Source: Neocallimastix lanati (nom. inval.) (Eukaryota > Neocallimastigomycota > Neocallimastigomycetes > Neocallimastigales > Neocallimastigaceae). Taken from it: a stretch of DNA of 64,000 nucleotides. Within the stretch, counting starts at the first letter, position 1. Each line of letters opens with the position of its first letter. A program made the translations under genes and the position numbers. Location: positions 260,001 through 324,000 of the forward strand of contig JACVTC010000016.1 of the NCBI GenBank assembly GCA_016946835.1, in the 5' to 3' direction. Positions 54,003 through 64,000 of the stretch are shown here, piece after piece. The notes beneath the pieces are model-generated. The model made no database searches and had not been told where the DNA came from. It saw nothing but the letters and a program-made list of their open reading frames with translations.

Positions 54003-54931
54003 TGTAAAATATTTAATAATTTGAATACGTATTTAAATGTAATGTAATGTAAATTATTGTGGATAAAAATGTTTTCCAAATTTTTAATATAAATTTAAAT
54101 GTATTCCAAATTATTAATTTAATTAATTTTCTCAAAAATGTATGACTAAATTATTTGGAGAATTTACATCATTATTACTCACTTTGAATCATGAAACTTT
54201 GTAAATTAAAAATAATTAGTCATGAAACTTGTAAATTAAAAATAATTAGTCATAAATTAGTTAAATTAAAATAATCAAAGAAAAATTGCCTTTTCCGTTT
54301 GTTTACAAAAACTTGCCGTTTTGTTTATTTATTTTTAGAAATATTAGATAGTTTTAAATAGTTTTTATATTAAAATAATTCATAACATTTCATGTAATTT
54401 ATTATTAAATGTAATTACAAATATATAATAATATTTTAGTTAGTTTATTACAATCTATTCAATTTAAATTTTAATTTTCAAAAAGTATAAAAAGAGTTAA
54501 TTTTCAACTATTGAACGATAGTTGGAAAATAGTATAGAAAATAGTATAGTTTAGAATAGTATAGTTTAGTATAGATAATATAGATAGTATAAATTTTATA
54601 TTTTATTAATTAGTATTATAACTATTATTAGAATAGTTATCTTTTATAAAACAAATTTTATTTTAAATTTTATTTTAAAATCTTAACTGCTAGTAGGCTT
54701 TCCGGTAAAGGACCCTACGGTACCCAGTTAAGTGATTGTTGATTTTAGAATAGTTAAATTCAACAAATAAGAAATATTAATAAAAGGATTTTTTTTACAA
54801 AACAAAAAATTAAATTAGTTTGTTAGTTTTAGTGTTTTAGTTAATAATTAATTATAGTGTTGATATAATAAAATAGTGTAAAATAAATTATAGTCTGTCC
54901 TCGCCGACCTAAGCTATTATTTTATTTTACA
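54003..54931 (+). mobile_element. 5' LTR of Ty3 element F, inserted in tRNA-Ser
   Basis: 929 bp, TGTAAAATATTT...TTATTTTACA. TATA-like AGTATAAAAAGAG at 54484-54496. A nested stem CTTAACTG/CAGTTAAG (54682-54689 with 54725-54732) encloses GTAGG/CCTAC (54693-54697 with 54714-54718), the most G/C-rich part of the LTR. Copies lie inverted at 58557-59424 and direct at 59425-60155. Confidence 0.88.
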
Positions 54932-55084
54932 ATTTTCCAACTCCTTAGATTAGTATAGTTTACCTTTGTGTAGGATAGACTAGTAATAGTATAAAAAATT
55001 TTTTTTTTTTGAAAAAATAATTAAAAAGTGGATTTAGTAATACTTTATAGTTTAATTTATAGTTTAATAAATAATAATAATAAG

Positions 55085-58000
55085 ATGAATTACATAAATA
55101 TCAACAATCAACATCCAGGAGCTAGGGGAGACTTTGACGCAGCCTCTGAAGCCAGCTCCATGGAAATAGAAAATGAGGTTGGTAATAACGTCAATACCAG
55201 GGCACGCCTCATTCCGAAACCAAAAGCATTCTCCGGAAGAAGAAACGAACTACCAGCCTTCCTTGGTCAAATCAACCGATATTTTAAGTACAATTTAGAC
55301 GAAGAAGCTGCTGCTGATGACGAATTCAAGATTGATATCATAAGTAGTTATTTGGAGGGAAACGCTGCTGAATGGTTTGCTGATCTAGTTAAAGAAGAAA
55401 GTCCACTATTGGAAAATTACGAGAATTTTATTGACGCTTTGCAACAACGTTACAAATCCTGTGCGAGTTCAGATGTCGCGAACAGTCGACTTACCAAGAT
55501 ACGTAGCCAACAATTTAGAACAATAGCCGAATACTGCAATCAGTTCGAGAAAATAGCCAGAGATTCATCATTTAATGACGAAGCTAAAATCCATTTTTTC
55601 ATTGAGGGTTTACCAACAAGAGAAAAAGAAAGAACCAAACTAATTTATCCTAGAATTAGAAGAATTAATGAACTAATTAATGTTGTAGCTGCTAATGCTG
55701 AAGAAGATCGTCGTGTTAACGGAAATGACCCAATGGATATAGATCAAAGAAGAATTAGACCTTTTCGTAGGGATTTAGGATCAAGTCGTTACCAAAATAA
55801 TTACCGAAGTAGCCAAAATTACAGGGATTCTTCACCAAAGAGGTCAAACAAACCGAAGAAGTGTTTTATATGTAAGAGCACAAGCCACTTAAAGGAAAAC
55901 TGTCCCAAGCAACAGGACAAAATTAGAAGAAGAGAAAAGATCTTACAGATTAAATTGAGCGAGAAAAGTTTAGCTCACACTTACAATGTTGTTTTTAAGT
56001 ACAAAAATGGTTTTATTATGTCCGCAATTCTAGATACTGGCTCAGATCTTAATATTATGGATAGAGCTACCGCCGATAAATACCAGATCCCAGTACAACG
56101 AATCCGCCATGAGAAAAACGTTATCGGATTTAACGGAAATGGAACAATTCGTTATGAAACCATTCCATTAACTATGGTCATGGGTCAACATATCGAAACC
56201 ATTCAATTTTACATTTATAGTTTACCAAAAGGAATTTCGGTTATTTTAGGAAATCCATGGTTGAAGAAGCATTGCCCAACCATTGAATTTGATAAAGGTA
56301 ATATCAGATTCAGTTCCCAATACTGCAAGAGAAATTGTTGTGCCACCGCTGAAGATATTATGAGAAGAACAACTGAAGAAAAGAAGAAAAAAGATGAAAT
56401 CCGCCGAAGTAAGATACAATTAGCTAGAGAAATTATTAATAATTATAATAATGTATTAGATAGTTTAGATAATAATGATGTTAAAAAATTAGTCGATAAT
56501 AAAAATAAATTATGTAGTAAAAAATCACGTAATATAAAGGCTATTATGAAAAAAGCCTTAGTTAAAAAAGAAAAATGTATTAAAAGAAAACAATTAAATA
56601 AAGGAAAATTTGAAAATTATGCTTTCTGTTATGTTTTAAAAAATGAAAATAAAGATAAAAGTGTTATTAAATGTGATTATAATAATGAAAGTGTTAGAGA
56701 AAATAAAAGTTTGGAAAGAATACCAAAACAATATGAGAAATTTAAAAATGTGTTTGATGAACAAGAGTGTAACGAATTACCACCACATCGTCCATACGAC
56801 TGTAAAATTAGATTAAAGGATGATGTAGACTTATTTTATGGACCATTATATCCATTAACGGAAGAAGAACGTGAAGCTTTAAAAGAATATATCAAAGAAA
56901 ATTTAGAAAAAGGCTTCATTAGACCTTCAACATCTCCTGCTGGTGCTCCAATTTTATTCGTTAGAAAAAAGGATGGAAGTTTAAGACTTTGTGTCGATTA
57001 TCGAAGACTTAATGAAAATACTATAAGGGACTCCTATCCACTCCCTTTAATCACCGAGCTTTTTGACAGATTGAGAGAAGCTAAGTATTTTACTAAGTTA
57101 GATTTAAAATCAGCTTATAACCTGGTAAGAATACGTGAAGGTGATGAATATAAAACAGCATTTCGAACAAGATATGGTCATTATGAATACCGAGTAATGC
57201 CCTTTGGATTAAAGAATGCACCTGCTACTTTCCAACACTTTATTAATGATGTATTAGGGGAATACTTAGATGAATTCGCTTTCGCTTATATTGATGATAT
57301 ACTTATATACTCAAACACCCTAGAAGAACATCGCGTGCATGTGAAGAAGATTCTTAAACGTTTGCAAGAAAGTGGACTTTATGCAAAATTAAGTAAGTGT
57401 GAATTTGAAGTCCAGAAAACAACATTCTTGGGGCACGTAATATCCAATCAAGGAATTTCCATGGATCCGGATAAAGTTAAGTCTATCTTAGAATGGCCAA
57501 TACCAACTACAGTCAAAGAAGTACAATCATTTATAGGTTTATGCAACTACTACCGAAGATTCATCCCAAACTTTGCTAAAATTGCTAAGCCGTTACACAA
57601 CTTAACAAGAAAAGATGTTAAATATGAATGGACTGAAGAATGTTCTGTCGCATTCGAAACTTTAAAGAAACTCTTTACAAAAGAACCAATACTTGTTCAT
57701 GCAGATCCAGAATTACCGTTTATAGTAGAGACAGATGCAAGTAATTTTGCAATCGGTGCTGTGTTATCTCAAAGACAAAAATATACAAACGCATTACATC
57801 CAATTTGTTATTATTCAAGAGGTTTAACAAAATCTGAAAAGAATTATCCAATATATGACAAGGAATTATTAGCTGTCAAGTGTGCGTTACAAGAATGGAG
57901 ACATTACTTAGAAGGGGCTAAGCATCAATTTACAATTTATACCGATCATAAAAATTTAACTTTTCCACGTAAACCTGAGTTGTTATCTCAACGTCAAATA

Positions 58001-58576
58001 AGATGGAACTTATTCTTATCTCGATTTGATTACAAAATACAATATAGACCAGGAAAAGAAGGTGGAAAACCAGATGCTTTTTCGAGAAGACCAGATTATG
58101 AAAATCAAGAAATAGATGATGAAAAAGAAACTTCAACTTGTCTTACAATACAAGAAGCTACAGAAGATTTATGTTTAGTTGCAATTCAAGGGAACTTAAA
58201 AGATGAATTGATAAAAGAAATTAAAGATGATGAAGTTATGCAAGAATTAATCAAAATCAAAAAAGGTGAATCTACTTCTAATAATAAATATAAAAATAAA
58301 ATGAAAGACTTTACTATTGACGAAGAAGGTTTATTATTATATAAAGGTTTAATTTTCGTTCCAAAGAAGATGAGAAATATTATCATTGCTATTCATCATG
58401 ATAATCCAGTTCAAGGTCATTTTGGTATTCTCAAAACCAAAGAAATTATAAGTAGAAATTTTGTTTGGTTTAAGATGACTTCCGATATTGTTAAGTATAT
58501 CTCATCATGCAAAACATGTGCTCAAGTAAAAGATGATCGCCACCGTCCTTATGGATTATATCAACACTATAATTAA
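55085..58576 (+). CDS. Element F Gag-Pol, truncated in integrase
   Basis: Starts at ATG 55085 (MNYININNQHPG); the frame is open a little further upstream but without ATG. Gag (to about 255), knuckle CFICKSTSHLKENC (about 259), retropepsin ILDTGSDLNIM (about 316), Lys/Asn-rich linker, RT with LDLKSAYN and YIDD (about 736), RNase H ETDASNFAIG and YTDHKNL, integrase zinc domain HHDNPVQGHFG...CKTCAQ (about 1104-1145). After HRPYGL the sequence turns into an inverted copy of the F LTR at about 58557 and the frame stops at 58576. The integrase core and any chromodomain are missing. Closest to A1 in domain layout. Not able to integrate on its own. Confidence 0.92.
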   Translation: MNYININNQHPGARGDFDAASEASSMEIENEVGNNVNTRARLIPKPKAFSGRRNELPAFLGQINRYFKYNLDEEAAADDEFKIDIISSYLEGNAAEWFADLVKEESPLLENYENFIDALQQRYKSCASSDVANSRLTKIRSQQFRTIAEYCNQFEKIARDSSFNDEAKIHFFIEGLPTREKERTKLIYPRIRRINELINVVAANAEEDRRVNGNDPMDIDQRRIRPFRRDLGSSRYQNNYRSSQNYRDSSPKRSNKPKKCFICKSTSHLKENCPKQQDKIRRREKILQIKLSEKSLAHTYNVVFKYKNGFIMSAILDTGSDLNIMDRATADKYQIPVQRIRHEKNVIGFNGNGTIRYETIPLTMVMGQHIETIQFYIYSLPKGISVILGNPWLKKHCPTIEFDKGNIRFSSQYCKRNCCATAEDIMRRTTEEKKKKDEIRRSKIQLAREIINNYNNVLDSLDNNDVKKLVDNKNKLCSKKSRNIKAIMKKALVKKEKCIKRKQLNKGKFENYAFCYVLKNENKDKSVIKCDYNNESVRENKSLERIPKQYEKFKNVFDEQECNELPPHRPYDCKIRLKDDVDLFYGPLYPLTEEEREALKEYIKENLEKGFIRPSTSPAGAPILFVRKKDGSLRLCVDYRRLNENTIRDSYPLPLITELFDRLREAKYFTKLDLKSAYNLVRIREGDEYKTAFRTRYGHYEYRVMPFGLKNAPATFQHFINDVLGEYLDEFAFAYIDDILIYSNTLEEHRVHVKKILKRLQESGLYAKLSKCEFEVQKTTFLGHVISNQGISMDPDKVKSILEWPIPTTVKEVQSFIGLCNYYRRFIPNFAKIAKPLHNLTRKDVKYEWTEECSVAFETLKKLFTKEPILVHADPELPFIVETDASNFAIGAVLSQRQKYTNALHPICYYSRGLTKSEKNYPIYDKELLAVKCALQEWRHYLEGAKHQFTIYTDHKNLTFPRKPELLSQRQIRWNLFLSRFDYKIQYRPGKEGGKPDAFSRRPDYENQEIDDEKETSTCLTIQEATEDLCLVAIQGNLKDELIKEIKDDEVMQELIKIKKGESTSNNKYKNKMKDFTIDEEGLLLYKGLIFVPKKMRNIIIAIHHDNPVQGHFGILKTKEIISRNFVWFKMTSDIVKYISSCKTCAQVKDDRHRPYGLYQHYN

Positions 58577-59424
58577 TTATTAACTAAAACACTAAAACTA
58601 AAAAACTAATTTAATTTTTTGTTTTATAAAAAAAATTCCTTTTATTAATATTTCTTATTTGTTGAATTTAACTATCCTAAAATCAACAATCACTTAACTG
58701 GGTACCGTAGGGTCCTTTACCGGAAAGCCTACTAGCAGTTAAGATTTTAAAATAAAATTTAAAATAAAATTTGTTTTATAAAAAAAAATAACTATTCTAA
58801 TAATAGTTATAATACTAATTAATAAAATATAAAATTTATACTATCTATATTATCTATACTAAACTATACTATTCTAAACTATACTATTTTCTATACTATT
58901 TTCCAACTATCGTTCAATAGTTGAAAATTAACTCTTTTTATACTTTTTGAAAATTAAAATTTAAATTGAATAGATTGTAATAAACTAACTAAAATATTAT
59001 TATATATTTGTAATTACATTTAATAATAAATTACATGAAATGTTATGAATTATTTTAATATAAAAACTATTTAAAACTATCTAATATTTCTAAAAATAAA
59101 TAAACAAAACGGCAAGTTTTTGTAAACAAACGGAAAAGGCAATTTTTCTTTGATTATTTTAATTTAACTAATTTATGACTAATTATTTTTAATTTACAAG
59201 TTTCATGACTAATTATTTTTAATTTACAAGTTTCATGATTCAAAGTGAGTAATAATGATGTAAATTCTCCAAATAATTTAGTCATACATTTTTGAGAAAA
59301 TTAATTAAATTAATAATTTGGAATACATTTAAATTTATATTAAAAATTTGGAAAACATTTTTATCCACAATAATTTACATTACATTACATTTAAATACGT
59401 ATTCAAATTATTAAATATTTTACA
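58557..59424 (-). mobile_element. Inverted F LTR joined to the truncated F pol
   Basis: Reverse complement of 54003 to about 54868; the last 60 bp or so of the LTR are missing at the join, where TTATATCAACAC is compatible with both sides. Its outer end is the exact LTR terminus (TTTTACA at 59424). Confidence 0.88.
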
Positions 59425-60155
59425 ATTAAAAATAATTAGTCATGAAACTTGTAAATTAAAAATAATTAGTCATAAATTAGTTAAATTAAAATAATCAAAG
59501 AAAAATTGCCTTTTCCGTTTGTTTACAAAAACTTGCCGTTTTGTTTATTTATTTTTAGAAATATTAGATAGTTTTAAATAGTTTTTATATTAAAATAATT
59601 CATAACATTTCATGTAATTTATTATTAAATGTAATTACAAATATATAATAATATTTTAGTTAGTTTATTACAATCTATTCAATTTAAATTTTAATTTTCA
59701 AAAAGTATAAAAAGAGTTAATTTTCAACTATTGAACGATAGTTGGAAAATAGTATAGAAAATAGTATAGTTTAGAATAGTATAGTTTAGTATAGATAATA
59801 TAGATAGTATAAATTTTATATTTTATTAATTAGTATTATAACTATTATTAGAATAGTTATTTTTTTTTATAAAACAAATTTTATTTTAAATTTTATTTTA
59901 AAATCTTAACTGCTAGTAGGCTTTCCGGTAAAGGACCCTACGGTACCCAGTTAAGTGATTGTTGATTTTAGGATAGTTAAATTCAACAAATAAGAAATAT
60001 TAATAAAAGGAATTTTTTTTATAAAACAAAAAATTAAATTAGTTTTTTAGTTTTAGTGTTTTAGTTAATAATTAATTATAGTGTTGATATAATAAGATAG
60101 TGTAAAATAAATTATAGTCTGTCCTCACCGACCTAAGCTATTATTTTATTTTACA
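59425..60155 (+). mobile_element. Direct partial F LTR
   Basis: Matches 54205-54931 in the same orientation and ends at the exact LTR end (TTTTACA). It lacks the first 202 bp. Its left edge meets the terminus of the inverted LTR, and its right edge lies in a B-type LTR fragment. Confidence 0.88.
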
Positions 60156-60215
60156 ATGTATTAGAAATAAATCGTAGATTTAATTAAGAATGCATTATTT
60201 AGTACATTCTTATCA
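60156..60215 (-). mobile_element. 60-bp remnant of a B-type LTR
   Basis: ATGTATTAGAAATAAATCG... to ATTCTTATCA equals the right-hand end of the B LTR (53861-53920). It is followed by GACA (60216-60219) and then a new B LTR. Confidence 0.85.
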
Positions 60216-60219
60216 GACA

Positions 60220-60523
60220 TGTTAAGGTTTTAGAGAATTAAATAAAAATAAAGTAAGGAAACACAAATTTTATTTATTTATTTATTATTTTTATTTATAA
60301 ATTTATTTGATTTTATTTGATGATATTTAAAAATTAGTAGCAAAATTTACAACTATTTATACTTTTTTTTCAAGGCATAAAAGTTGTTCTTGCCACTAAA
60401 TTACATTTTATTATTATTTTTCTTTTTATATATAAAAACTATTAAATTTAAATTGATTTTTATAATCAATTATATAAAATTTAATTATAACAATATAAAT
60501 AAAATACATTTATAATATTAATA

Positions 60524-60575
<52 letters not shown>

Positions 60576-61067
60576 CTAATCTATCTAAAATATTACTAAT
60601 AAGAATTTATTTAATTGGCTAAAATTTTTATTACAATCTGTTAAAATATTCAAATAAAAATAAAAATACTATTCTAATATAAAGGTTTTTAATAAAATAA
60701 AATATTTTTCAATATAAAATAAAACATTTCGATATAAAATTTTATAATAAAAGTTAAAATATAATATATAAATTTTTAATTATCAATATATAAAAATATT
60801 ATTAATACAAATTTTCATTATTAATATAAAAATAAAAAAATAAGATTTATTATTAATATTGTTAATATAAGTTTTAAATATATAAAAATATTACTATTAA
60901 TATAAGATTTAATATAAAAATTATAAAGTTTAATATAATTTTTGATCTAATTTTTAATCTTTGAATTTAAAAATTTATTAAAGTACAAAAATAATAATGT
61001 ACACATAATGTATTAGAAATAAATCGTAGATTTAATTAAGAATGCATTATTTAGTACATTCTTATCA
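60220..61067 (-). mobile_element. 3' LTR of Ty3 element B2
   Basis: 848 bp, very similar to the B1 LTRs with scattered changes (e.g. around 60290-60320 and 60575-60590), so B2 is a separate, slightly diverged insertion rather than an exact duplicate. Confidence 0.9.
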
Positions 61068-61085
61068 AGATGCCCCGACGAAGAC

Positions 61086-64000
61086 TCAAGCTTCTCTGTA
61101 AGCGGAGTTAAACTTTACTAAATTTTTAAAATGAACATTCCTATCGAGTTGTTTCCCAGTTTTCTGATCGATTAAGGTTGCCGTGTTGAATTGAATTTTT
61201 AAAATTTTAAATGGTCCATTGTAATATGGTTCTAGCTTAGTGCGGCTAAAGTTTCTAACAAGAACAAGATCACCAGCTTTTAATTCTTTTCCTTTTTTCA
61301 TACTTATTTGTTCTTCTCGTCTTGTTGCCCAATACTTGTTAGCATTCTTCACATTTTCGCATGCTTCTCTAGTCCATTGATAATGACGAACAAATTTTTC
61401 CATTAAAATTTCATCATACGATTTACCTGCATTTTCAATTGTTCTTATGGCTATATCATAAGGCTGTTGGTCTTCTCTTCCATATACTAATTCAAAACTA
61501 GAATGTCCGGTAGCTGTGTTTTTGGTAGTTCGAAGTGCCCATAAAGCAGAAGGTAAAACTTCATCCCAATCTTGATTTTTCCTTCCTAATAAACGAAGTA
61601 ATTTTCCAATTTCTTTATTTCGGTTTTCAGTGAGACCATTGGATTCAGGGTGATAGGTAGCTATGAATTTTACATAAACATCATAAAGATCAAGAAAGAT
61701 TTTAGTCATATCAGAAGTGAATTGGACTCCATTATCTGTAGTAATAACTTGAGGCACACCATGTCTTGCAAAAACGTTTATTAAAAATTTAATTATATCA
61801 GAGGAAGTTATGTTTTCAGTGGGTTCGGCTTCAACCCATTTGGTAAAGTAATCAACAGTTACTATAATATATTGATTATTATTTCTTGTTTTTGGTAACG
61901 GTCCTATAATATCTAATCCTAAATGCACAAAGGGACCCTCCACTTTAGTTGGATGGATTTCGGTTGGTTCTGGATATGGTTGAGGACGATTTAACTGGCA
62001 TTTTTCACAATTACTAACAATTCTTTTGATATCTTTAATCATATGATTCCAATAAAAGTTTTTCTTAAGTCTTTGATATGTTTTGTAATATCCTTCGTGG
62101 CCAATATTATGAGCTTCTAAAATTAATTTAAACCTTTCATTTTCGTCCGTTATTAATTTTCTATAATTTCCATTGTCGATAAAATAATCTTCACCATCAA
62201 TAACAGTAAACTTTTCATTAATAAATTCCTTTATAACTTTAGATAATAATTCTTCATTATTTCCATTAGTAATTTTTGTTAATAATATCTTTCTCTCTTC
62301 CTTACTTTTCATTCTTGAAAGAGCATCAGCTAACACATTCTTTTTGCCTGATTCATATTTTATATTAATTCCGAGCATACTAGCGGTTAGACACCATCTT
62401 GTTTGCCTTGCATTCAAAGGTTCTTTATTCTTAAATAAACCAACTAATGGTTTATGATCTGTGTAAATAGTTGTAGGTAATGGATTTCCTTCAATATAAG
62501 ATTTAAATTTAGTCATACAGTAAAACAAAGCGGTTCCTTCTAAATCGGTAATACCATAATTCTTTTCAGCTTTCTTTAAACTTCTACTTATAAAGTGTAT
62601 TGGATGCTCCTTACCGGTTTCTTCTTCTTTTTGTAAAAGAACTCCACCAATTCCATTATACGAAGCATCAGTTCTAATGATAAAAGGTTTGTCAAATGAC
62701 GGAAATTTTAGAATAGGTGCATTGATTAATTTTTCTTTTAGGAGTTCAAAGCTTTCTTGTTGTTCTTTATTCCATTCATATTTGGTATTCTTTTTCAATA
62801 ATTTACATAAAGGTGAGGTAATTTGAGCATATTTAGGAATAAAATCACGATAATATCCCACTGCTCCTAAAAATGATCTTAATTCATGAAGTGATGAAGG
62901 GGCTTCCCACTTCTTAATAGCTGTTATCTTACTTTCCATGGGACTTAATCCTTTAGTAGTAAGTTTGTGACCTAATACATCAACTTCAGTTTGAAGAAAA
63001 TGGCACTTTTCAATATTAATTTTTAACTTGTTTTCTTTAAATACTTCTAATACTTGTTTAATATGAATTAAATGTTCTTCGATACTTTTTGAATAGATCA
63101 AAACATCATCAATAAATACATAAACAAATTCACCAATAAAAGGGAATAAAATTTTATTCATTTCTCTTTGGAAGGTTGAGGGAGCTCCAGTAAGTCCAAA
63201 AGGCATAACCTTAAATTGATAATTTCCAAACTTAGTAGTGAAAGTGGTTACTTCAACGCTTTCTTCATCCATTAAGATTTGGTGAAAACCAGAAAATAAA
63301 TCAAGAGTTGTAAATATTTTAGCTCCTCCGAGACTATCAAAAATTTCATCTATATATGGAACTGAATAAGAATCTTTTTCTGTCATATCATTGACTTTTC
63401 GGTAGTCAATGCACAAGCGCCACTTTCCATTGTGTTTTAGAATGAGTACTACTGGAGATGACCATTCTGAACAGGATGGTTCTATCAATCCTTTCTTAAT
63501 AAGCTTTGTAAGTTCTTCTTTTAAGATATCTGATTTTAATTTAGTTAACCTATAACTTCTTAATTTTACTGGCTTTGCATTTGCTTTCAAACGGATCTTA
63601 TGTGGTGAAAGTTTAGAAGGAGTTAGTTCTTCTGTTGAAGTGGCAACTATGTCAATCATTTCTTTGAGAATTTTAATAATTTGTTCTTTATAATCTTTAT
63701 TTAAGGTACTTAAAAATTCATCACTCTCAATAAATTCCATTGGAGTTAATTCCTTTATAATTTCCTTTTCATTATTCGTTTCTTCAACTTTTCTAATAGT
63801 GCAGATTATACTTTCTTCATCATAATATTGATTATTTATTTTAGCTATTTCTTCGTATTCACTTTCTGACAAAAGTTTACATAGACTGTTTAAGGTTGGA
63901 TGAATAAATAAACAATGATCGATTTGAGTTTTAAAGTTTATTAACATATCATAAAATGAGTCTTCTTTCTCAATAATTCTAAAGTCCGCATTAAATTCAT
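61086..64000 (-). CDS. Element B2 Pol, N-terminus beyond window
   Basis: Same protein as B1 pol from the end of the protease region onward, with only a handful of substitutions (e.g. KVEETNN for KVKETNN, TEIHPT for TENHPT, KFIATYH for KFVATYH). RT FIDD, RNase H RTDASYNG and YTDHKPL, the zinc domain and the D-D-E core (GLDIIGPLP, TTDNGVQF, TENRNKE) are all intact, and the frame is open to base 64000. The protease active site and gag lie outside. Two closely similar intact B copies 10 kb apart show that the family was recently active. Confidence 0.93.
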   Translation of the reverse strand, partial: EFNADFRIIEKEDSFYDMLINFKTQIDHCLFIHPTLNSLCKLLSESEYEEIAKINNQYYDEESIICTIRKVEETNNEKEIIKELTPMEFIESDEFLSTLNKDYKEQIIKILKEMIDIVATSTEELTPSKLSPHKIRLKANAKPVKLRSYRLTKLKSDILKEELTKLIKKGLIEPSCSEWSSPVVLILKHNGKWRLCIDYRKVNDMTEKDSYSVPYIDEIFDSLGGAKIFTTLDLFSGFHQILMDEESVEVTTFTTKFGNYQFKVMPFGLTGAPSTFQREMNKILFPFIGEFVYVFIDDVLIYSKSIEEHLIHIKQVLEVFKENKLKINIEKCHFLQTEVDVLGHKLTTKGLSPMESKITAIKKWEAPSSLHELRSFLGAVGYYRDFIPKYAQITSPLCKLLKKNTKYEWNKEQQESFELLKEKLINAPILKFPSFDKPFIIRTDASYNGIGGVLLQKEEETGKEHPIHFISRSLKKAEKNYGITDLEGTALFYCMTKFKSYIEGNPLPTTIYTDHKPLVGLFKNKEPLNARQTRWCLTASMLGINIKYESGKKNVLADALSRMKSKEERKILLTKITNGNNEELLSKVIKEFINEKFTVIDGEDYFIDNGNYRKLITDENERFKLILEAHNIGHEGYYKTYQRLKKNFYWNHMIKDIKRIVSNCEKCQLNRPQPYPEPTEIHPTKVEGPFVHLGLDIIGPLPKTRNNNQYIIVTVDYFTKWVEAEPTENITSSDIIKFLINVFARHGVPQVITTDNGVQFTSDMTKIFLDLYDVYVKFIATYHPESNGLTENRNKEIGKLLRLLGRKNQDWDEVLPSALWALRTTKNTATGHSSFELVYGREDQQPYDIAIRTIENAGKSYDEILMEKFVRHYQWTREACENVKNANKYWATRREEQISMKKGKELKAGDLVLVRNFSRTKLEPYYNGPFKILKIQFNTATLIDQKTGKQLDRNVHFKNLVKFNSAYREA

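Overview
The window reads as nuclear DNA of a very AT-rich fungus, most likely an anaerobic gut fungus (Neocallimastigomycota). The grounds are non-coding DNA made almost only of A and T, asparagine-rich coding runs, an intron-rich SEC12-type gene, Ty3 chromoviruses and a FLYWCH/MULE transposase. A social amoeba is the main alternative. The assignment is inference from style, not from a marker gene.

Layout. 1-3235 holds the only clear host protein gene, a ten-exon SEC12/PREB-like gene on the minus strand, cut by the window start. 3236-6744 is intergenic AT-rich DNA with a small inverted-repeat island (4286-4479) and two tandem duplications. 6745-21641 is a nest: two broken copies of a Ty3 family (C1 plus, C2 minus) invaded by a solo LTR, by chromovirus A1 (minus) and by internally deleted chromovirus A2 (plus). 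21642-29198 is a stack of LTRs holding a gag-only element (H) and a retroelement leader joined to a signal-peptide ORF (J). 30128-31542 is a broken MULE transposase. 32439-38587 is a nearly intact Ty1/copia element (E). 39336-45949 is a Ty3 element (G) with an in-frame RT/RNase H deletion. 45956-53920 is a complete Ty3 element (B1). A serine tRNA gene follows at 53933 and is cut in its T-arm by Ty3 element F (54003-58556). Rearranged F LTRs and a second B element (B2, running off the end) finish the window.

How the parts relate. Nearly everything after 6.7 kb is retrotransposon. Autonomous-looking elements (B1, E, and A1 by its coding region) sit beside derivatives that lack enzymes (H, A2, G), as expected if the latter are moved in trans. 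G, B1 and F are all inserted at or within about 15 bp of the same tRNA-Ser gene, which points to Pol III-directed integration.

Main observations to check: a textbook -1 frameshift signal (UUUAAAC, 7-nt spacer, potential H-type pseudoknot) between gag and pol of B1; a conserved roughly 150-nt leader RNA block shared by the otherwise distinct elements B1 and G; a chromovirus (A1) whose two outer ends are both the U5 end of the LTR yet which carries a perfect 5-bp target duplication; a half-tRNA-Lys type primer site in the copia element; and a retroelement primer-site leader placed directly before a secreted-protein ORF.
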